A DNA stretch of 64,000 nucleotides, taken from positions 1 to 64,000 of the forward strand of contig NZ_JAHZUY010000010.1 of assembly GCF_019458025.1 (NCBI RefSeq), given 5' to 3'. Numbering within the stretch: the first letter of the stretch is position 1; every line of letters begins with the position of its first letter. Shown here piece after piece: positions 59,321-64,000 of this stretch. Source of the stretch: Caldovatus aquaticus (GTDB lineage: Bacteria; Pseudomonadota; Alphaproteobacteria; Acetobacterales; Acetobacteraceae). Made by a program: the position numbers and the translations under genes. Under the pieces are notes generated by a model. The model saw only the letters and a program-made list of their open reading frames with translations, was not told where the DNA came from and made no database searches.

Positions 59321-60172
59321 ATGACGCTGCGGACCCTCGCCATCGCCTGTCTGCTGATCGCCGCGACGGCGCTCGGCTACGTCGCGCTGCAACTGGTGCG
59401 CCCGCCGCCGCCGCCGGTCGTGGCGGAGGCGGCGCTGCCGCCGCCCCCGCCGCCCGTGGAGAAGGTCCGGCTGCTGGTCGCCGCGCGCGCGCTGCCGGCG
59501 GGCACCCTGCTCAAGGACGAGGACTTCGCGATCCGCGAGGTGCTCCCCGAGGACGCGCCGGAAGGCGCCCTGACCGGCACCAACGAGGCGCGCGCCGAGA
59601 TCCGCGGCGCGCTGCTGCGCCGCTTCCTCGATCCCGGCGCGACCATCGCACGGGGCGACTTCCTGCGCCCGCGCGACCGCGGCTTCCTCGCCGCCGTGCT
59701 GAAGCCCGGGATGCGCGCCATCTCGATCGGGGTGGACGCGACCACCGGCGCGGCCGGGCTGGTCTGGCCCGGCGACCAGGTGGACGTGATCCTGACCCAG
59801 GAGCTGGGCGAGGCCCAGATCCACCGCCGCGTCGTCAGCGAGACGATCCTGTCCAACGTGCGGGTGATCGCGGTGGACCAGCAGATCACGCAGGGGCCCG
59901 CCGACGGCGCGGCGGTCGGGCGGGTCGCCCGCACCGTCTCGCTCGAAGTCACGCCGGAGCAGGCCGAGAAGCTCGCCGTCGCGCGCTCGCTCGGCCGGCT
60001 CGACATCGCCGTCCGCGCCGTGGACGAGGCGCCCGAGGACGCGCTCGCCCGCGCCGCCACCTCGGTCTTCAGCGCGGACGTCTCCCCGGCCCTGGCGCGC
60101 TCGAGCACGGCCCCCGGTTCTCGCATGCGTCTGATCCAGGGCACCGAAAGACAGGAGCTGAATTTCCGATGA
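59321..60172 (+). CDS. cpaB: Flp pilus assembly protein CpaB/RcpC
   Basis: 283 residues. One N-terminal transmembrane helix (about 5-25) leads to a Pro-rich linker, a SAF-like domain (LLVAARALPAGTLLKDEDFA, about 51-70) and the RcpC/CpaB domain (VLKPGMRAISIGVDATTGAAG, about 126-146; DQVDVILTQ). It is a periplasmic component that helps stabilise the secretin. The gene sits 3 bp after cpaA and its last 4 bp overlap cpaC. Confidence 0.9.
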   Translation: MTLRTLAIACLLIAATALGYVALQLVRPPPPPVVAEAALPPPPPPVEKVRLLVAARALPAGTLLKDEDFAIREVLPEDAPEGALTGTNEARAEIRGALLRRFLDPGATIARGDFLRPRDRGFLAAVLKPGMRAISIGVDATTGAAGLVWPGDQVDVILTQELGEAQIHRRVVSETILSNVRVIAVDQQITQGPADGAAVGRVARTVSLEVTPEQAEKLAVARSLGRLDIAVRAVDEAPEDALARAATSVFSADVSPALARSSTAPGSRMRLIQGTERQELNFR

Positions 60173-61773
60173 AGTGCCTCGCCGCGTCGCATCGCGCGGC
60201 CATCCTGCTCGTTGGGGGGGGCGTCCTCGCCATGTCCGGGTCGGTGGCCGCCCAGGCTCCGGCCGCGCCACAGCCGGTCGCGCCGCAGGTGGTGCCGACC
60301 ACGCCCGCGCCGACGGTGGGCACCATGCCGTCGGCGCCGCAGCTCCGGCCGGCGCCGGTGCCGCTGCCGATCGTGGTGGAGGCCGGCTCGGGCCGGCTGG
60401 TCCAGCTGCCGGCGCCGGCGGCCTCGGTGATGGCGGCCGATCCGCGCATCGCGCGGGTGCAGCCTGCCTCGCCGACCTCGCTCTTCGTCATGGCGGTCGC
60501 CCCCGGGCGCACGACCATCATCGCCACCTCGGAGGACGGCAGCCCGGTCGCCGAATACGACGTGACGGTGCGGCCGGGGCGCGGCGTGCTCGCCCCGCAG
60601 CCGCCGCAGCCCGGCCCGCTCGAGCAGATCTTCGGCCGCGACCGGCGTGACGCGGCGCCGCTGAACCCGGCGGCGGTCGAGAGCGCGATCCGGCGCTCCC
60701 TGCGCGGCATGAGCGGCGTGCGGGTCCGCGCCGCCGGGCCGAACACGCTCGTGCTGAACGGGACGGTCGCGAACGCGGCGGACTCGCAGCGCGCCGAGGC
60801 CATCGCCCGCTCCTTCGCCGGCGACGACCGCGAGGTGATCAACAACCTCGAGCTGCTGTCCTCGATCCAGGTGAACGTGCGGGTGCGCGTGGCCGAGATC
60901 TCGCGCGACATCACCCGTGGCCTCGGCTTCAACTGGCAGGCCTTCGGGCAGATCGGGGAGTTCGCCATCGGCCTGCGCACGGGCCAGAGCGCGGGGCGGG
61001 CGCTCGACGCGATCCTGCGGCCCGGGGTGGACCCGTCCCTGACCACCGCGCCGAGCGTCATCGGCCTCGGCGCCACGGGCAACCGGTACGACATCAACGC
61101 CATCATCGACGCGCTGGCGCAGGACCGCCTGCTCACCATCCTCGCCGAGCCCAACCTGACCGCGCAGTCGGGCGAGACGGCGAGCTTCCTCGCCGGCGGC
61201 GAGTTCCCGGTGCCGGTCTCCGGCTCCACCGGTACGGGCGCCGTGAGCATCAGCATCGAGTTCAAGACCTTCGGCGTCAGCCTCGCCTTCGTGCCGACGG
61301 TGCTCGGACCGGACCGCCTCAACCTGCGCATCCGGCCGGAGGTGAGCGAGCTGTCCGAGACCGGGGCGGTGAACCTGCCGCTCGCGGGCGGCGTCGTCCG
61401 CATCCCGGGTCTCACGGTCCGCCGCGCGGAAACCACGGTGGAGCTCGGCAGCGGCCAGAGCTTCGCGATCGCGGGGCTGCTCACCCGCCGCACCAGCCAG
61501 TCCGATCACGGCGTCATCGGGCTGGCGGAGATTCCGGTGCTCGGGGCGCTGTTCCGCTCCGACCGCTTCCTGCGCGGCGAGACGGAGCTGGTGATCATCG
61601 TCACGCCCTATCTCGTCCGCCCGGTTTCCGATCCGCGCCAGCTCGCCCTGCCGACCGACGGCTTCCGGGCCGCGGTGGACCTCGACCGGGTGCTGTTCCA
61701 GCGCCAGATCGCGCGCGGGGCCGTGATGCCGCCCTTGCGGGGCCGGCCCGATGCCGGCTTCATCCTGGAGTGA
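60169..61773 (+). CDS. cpaC: Pilus secretin, CpaC/RcpA
   Basis: 534 residues. Signal peptide (about 1-27, ending VAAQ), a Pro-rich stretch (about 28-60), a pilus-formation N-terminal domain (about 65-140; AASVMAADPRIARVQPASPT), a BON-like region (VRAAGPNTLVLNGTVANAAD), and the secretin domain from about 225 to 485, with LLTILAEPNLTAQSGETASF and the late LVIIVTPYLVRPV. It forms the outer-membrane channel for Flp pili. ATGA overlap with cpaB shows coupling. Confidence 0.93.
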   Translation: MKCLAASHRAAILLVGGGVLAMSGSVAAQAPAAPQPVAPQVVPTTPAPTVGTMPSAPQLRPAPVPLPIVVEAGSGRLVQLPAPAASVMAADPRIARVQPASPTSLFVMAVAPGRTTIIATSEDGSPVAEYDVTVRPGRGVLAPQPPQPGPLEQIFGRDRRDAAPLNPAAVESAIRRSLRGMSGVRVRAAGPNTLVLNGTVANAADSQRAEAIARSFAGDDREVINNLELLSSIQVNVRVRVAEISRDITRGLGFNWQAFGQIGEFAIGLRTGQSAGRALDAILRPGVDPSLTTAPSVIGLGATGNRYDINAIIDALAQDRLLTILAEPNLTAQSGETASFLAGGEFPVPVSGSTGTGAVSISIEFKTFGVSLAFVPTVLGPDRLNLRIRPEVSELSETGAVNLPLAGGVVRIPGLTVRRAETTVELGSGQSFAIAGLLTRRTSQSDHGVIGLAEIPVLGALFRSDRFLRGETELVIIVTPYLVRPVSDPRQLALPTDGFRAAVDLDRVLFQRQIARGAVMPPLRGRPDAGFILE

Positions 61774-61781
61774 CCGCCGCC

Positions 61782-62126
61782 ATGAGCCGAGTCTTCGACC
61801 GTCCCAGGCTGGTGCTGGCGGCGCTGCTTGTCCTTGGCGGCTGCTCGCTGAACCGCGATCCGTTCGACGCGCCGGGCACCTGGCGGCCCGCCGGGGCGAA
61901 CGACCAGAACCTGCGCGCCATGGTGGCGACGCCGAGCGACCTCGAGCGCGGCGTCGGGGCGGCCACCGAGCGGGGGCAGGCGGGCGCCTACGCCGCAACC
62001 CGGCTCTTTGTTGACCGCCGCCGCCGCCTGCCGCCGCTCTCGACCCTGAGCACGGCGGCCACCGCGCCCACGGGCGGCGACGCGCCGGTCGCCGGCCCCG
62101 GCGGAGGCAGTGGTGCCGGTCGCTGA
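61782..62126 (+). CDS. Small CpaD-like pilus lipoprotein
   Basis: 114 residues with a lipobox (LLVLGGC, Cys at about 21) and a region beginning NRDPFDAPGTWRPAGANDQN (about 23-42), LRAMVATPSDLERGVG. Normal CpaD is about 200-230 residues; this one keeps only the beginning, including the D-P-F/G-T-W-R-P pattern and the LRAMVA-P-DL motif. It is probably a short lineage variant of CpaD. The ATG at 61782 is preferred to the GTG at 61770, because GGAG lies 11 nt before it. A low-complexity Ala/Gly/Pro tail follows. Confidence 0.6.
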   Translation: MSRVFDRPRLVLAALLVLGGCSLNRDPFDAPGTWRPAGANDQNLRAMVATPSDLERGVGAATERGQAGAYAATRLFVDRRRRLPPLSTLSTAATAPTGGDAPVAGPGGGSGAGR

Positions 62127-63348
62127 CGCCATGTCGGCACGGGAGGCCGGGCCCCGGGGCGGCGCCGCCGCCGCCCCTGGTGGAGGGCGCCCGAACTTCA
62201 TCGCCTTCGTCGCGGACGAGACGACCGAGACGGCGGTCCGCGCCGCCCTCGGCCAGACCATCGAGGGCCTGCAGATCCGCCGCGGCAACATCCGGACCGC
62301 GACCAAGGCTCTCGAGCGCGAGGCGACGCCGCGGGTCCTGCTGGTGGACATCGCGGGCATCGAGAACCCGATCGAGGCGCTCGACGAACTGGCCACGGTC
62401 TGCACCCCGGACGTGCGGGTGCTGGTGGTGGGCGACCGCGAGGACTATGCCTTCTACCGGCAGCTCACCCGCGACCTCGGGGTGACGGAATACGCCTGCA
62501 AGCCGATCACCCGCGACACGGTCACGAGCCTCTTCGTGCCGCACCTCGTCGGGGAGGACACGGAAGGCGCGGACCATCGCGGCGGGCGCGTCGTCGCGGT
62601 GTGCGGCGTGCGCGGCGGGGCGGGGGCGACGACCATCGCCGTGAACCTCGCCCTGCACCTGGCGCAGACCACCCGCGGGCACGTGGCGCTGCTCGACCTG
62701 CACCTGCGCGGCGGCGCCACGGCGATGATGCTCGGCGCCCGGCCCTCGGCCGGCCTCAAGCTCGCGCTCGAGGAGCCGGACCGGGTGGACACCCTGCTCC
62801 TCGACCGCATCGCCACGCCCGTGGACGACCGGGTGCGGCTGTTCGCGGCGGAAGAACCGCTCGAGGCGGAGGTGAAGGTCACCGCGGAGGGGGCGAAGCG
62901 GGTCCTGGACCTGCTGCGCCAGCGCTTCAATTATATCGTGGTGGACACGCCGATTCCGCCGGGGGCTGCGGAGCGGGTGGTGCTGGCGATGGCGCGCCAG
63001 CATGTCCTGGTCTTCGGTCCGGATGTCGCGGGCATCCGCGACGTGGTCGCGGCGCGCAAGCTCGGCGGCGGCGTCGCCGGGCGGACGCTGACGGTGCTGA
63101 ACCGCGCCGGCGTGCCGGGCGGCCTCAAGCTCAAGATGGTGAGCGAGGGGCTCGGCCAGCCGCCGGACTTCATCATCCCGGACCTGCCGCGCCACCTGCC
63201 GCGCGCGGCCCATCTCGGCCGGCCGGCGCTGCACGAGAGCGCCGCCTTCCGCCGCGCCCTGGCGCCGCTGACGCAGGAGATCTCCGGCGTGTCGGCCGAG
63301 AAGTCGGGTTCGCTGCTCTCCCGCCTGTTCGGAGGAAGGAAGCGCTGA
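62113..63348 (+). CDS. cpaE: Pilus assembly ATPase CpaE/TadZ
   Basis: 411 residues. An N-terminal receiver-like domain (about 20-145; TPRVLLVDIAGIENPIEALD) without a clear phospho-acceptor is followed by a MinD/ParA-like ATPase (about 155-370) with a deviant Walker A GVRGGAGATTIAVNLALHLA (about 163-182). It localises the Tad machine at the cell pole in related species. The GTG start at 62113 has GGAGG 5 nt upstream; the end of the previous gene overlaps by 14 bp. An ATG at 62131 is a less likely start. Confidence 0.88.
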   Translation: MPVADAMSAREAGPRGGAAAAPGGGRPNFIAFVADETTETAVRAALGQTIEGLQIRRGNIRTATKALEREATPRVLLVDIAGIENPIEALDELATVCTPDVRVLVVGDREDYAFYRQLTRDLGVTEYACKPITRDTVTSLFVPHLVGEDTEGADHRGGRVVAVCGVRGGAGATTIAVNLALHLAQTTRGHVALLDLHLRGGATAMMLGARPSAGLKLALEEPDRVDTLLLDRIATPVDDRVRLFAAEEPLEAEVKVTAEGAKRVLDLLRQRFNYIVVDTPIPPGAAERVVLAMARQHVLVFGPDVAGIRDVVAARKLGGGVAGRTLTVLNRAGVPGGLKLKMVSEGLGQPPDFIIPDLPRHLPRAAHLGRPALHESAAFRRALAPLTQEISGVSAEKSGSLLSRLFGGRKR

Positions 63349-64000
63349 TGCGTGTCTTCGGTCGCCGTGCCGAGGGCAACGGCGCCGCTCCGCCGGTGCC
63401 GGCGCGGTTCGAGGATGTCGCGCATTCCGGCCCGCCGCCCGGCGCAGAGACCGGGATGCCCGGGGTGCCGACGATCCCGCTGCCGCCGCTGCCGGACGAG
63501 CCGGCCGGCCCGGCGGCGCTGCGCCCGAACTTCGATCCGCTCATGGAAGGGCCGGTGGCACGGATCCGCGCCCAGGTGCTCGAGCGGGTGGATCCGGTCG
63601 TCGCCGCCGAGCTCCCGCCCGCGCAGTTGCGCGAGCAGCTCGAGGCGCTGATCCACGAGCTTGCCGACCGCGAGCGGATCGAGATCTCCGCGCGCGAGCA
63701 GGCGCGCATCGCCGAGGAGCTGGCCCACGACATGGTGGGCTACGGGCCGCTCGAGCCCCTGCTCCAGGACGAGAGCATCAGCGACATCATGGTGAACGGC
63801 CCGGACAACGTCTATGTCGAGCGCGCGGGCCGGCTGCAGCGGGTGAACGTGCGGTTCCGCAACGCCGCGCAGGTCGCCGCGATCGCGCAGAAGATGGCGG
63901 CGACCGTCGGGCGCCGCGTGGACGAGTCGAGCCCGCTGGTGGACTGCCGCCTGCTCGACGGCAGCCGCGTCAACGTCGTCTTCCCGCCGCTCGCGCTCGA
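63348..64000 (+). CDS. cpaF: Pilus assembly ATPase CpaF/TadA (5-prime part)
   Basis: The beginning of the type II/IV secretion-family ATPase; 217 codons are visible and the gene runs off the window. After a Pro-rich N-terminal region (about 1-60), the conserved N-terminal domain is clear: ELAHDMVGYGPLEPLLQDES and ISDIMVNGPDNVYVERAGRL (about 125-165), then KMAATVGRRVDESSPLVDCR and LLDGSRVNVVFPPLA. The ATG at 63348 overlaps the cpaE stop (TGATG) and has GGAGGAAGG upstream. The Walker motifs lie beyond the window edge. Confidence 0.92.
   Translation, partial: MRVFGRRAEGNGAAPPVPARFEDVAHSGPPPGAETGMPGVPTIPLPPLPDEPAGPAALRPNFDPLMEGPVARIRAQVLERVDPVVAAELPPAQLREQLEALIHELADRERIEISAREQARIAEELAHDMVGYGPLEPLLQDESISDIMVNGPDNVYVERAGRLQRVNVRFRNAAQVAAIAQKMAATVGRRVDESSPLVDCRLLDGSRVNVVFPPLAL

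Overview
The window is a 64 kb piece of a very GC-rich alphaproteobacterial chromosome (by eye roughly 70-75% G+C, with strong GC3 bias). The likely group is Acetobacterales, something close to Roseomonas, Elioraea or their relatives. The reasons are the envC-ctpA-divergent polysaccharide deacetylase-rppH order at the left end, an HWE-type histidine kinase, orphan Bug/TTT receptors, a TRAP transporter, an NdvA-type exporter and an alphaproteobacterial Cpa/Tad pilus locus. No rRNA, tRNA, CRISPR array, phage or transposase gene is visible. Taxonomy is inferred, not measured.

Layout. 1-5.1 kb (+): cell-envelope and housekeeping genes (EnvC-like peptidase end, CtpA, deacetylase, RppH, SDR epimerase). 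5.2-9.7 kb (-): an alpha/beta hydrolase translationally coupled to an FAH-family protein, and an HWE sensor kinase. 9.9-13.1 kb (+): flavoprotein, thiolase and DUF35 catabolic set, then a convergent DEAD-box helicase. 15.4-17.7 kb (+): molybdopterin oxidoreductase followed by the remains of a ketopantoate reductase. 17.8-23.8 kb (-): a compact ABC transporter, CoA-transferase and CoA-lyase operon. 24-26.3 kb (-): MoxR ATPase and VWA protein. 26.5-30.3 kb: SDR, a frameshifted alpha/beta hydrolase and two tandem Bug receptors. 30.6-36.1 kb (+): NdvA-type ABC exporter, CBS protein and a TRAP transporter. 36.3-39.3 kb (-): glycine-rich lipoprotein, peptide-type receptor and pyrE. 39.5-45.2 kb: ELM1 protein, tartrate/isopropylmalate-type dehydrogenase, flavodoxin-like oxidoreductase, O-carbamoyltransferase and a small protein behind a Fur-like palindrome. 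45.5-48.8 kb (-): NRDE protein, two low-complexity exported proteins and purB. 49-51.4 kb (+): two TerC paralogues and a lipoprotein. 51.5-55.6 kb: OsmC, amidohydrolase and a divergent SucC/SucD-like pair. 55.7-64 kb: a Tad/Cpa pilus locus, with minor pilins and TadG on the minus strand, then Flp, CpaA, CpaB, CpaC, CpaD, CpaE and CpaF on the plus strand. CpaF runs off the window.

The most unusual signal is not a gene. It is a roughly 100 bp intergenic repeat present in six full or partial copies (1958-2057, 5150-5250, 39365-39415, 42244-42343, 43024-43063, 45212-45315). It can fold into three successive stems, and several of its ends lie exactly on CTAG/stop codons of the flanking genes, which suggests a non-autonomous mobile element or a structured RNA family. 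Other signals worth checking are a predicted three-way-junction leader before the second terC gene, a Fur-box-like palindrome before a 79-residue orphan, a divergent acyl-CoA synthetase pair with only 13 bp between start codons, and two decayed genes.
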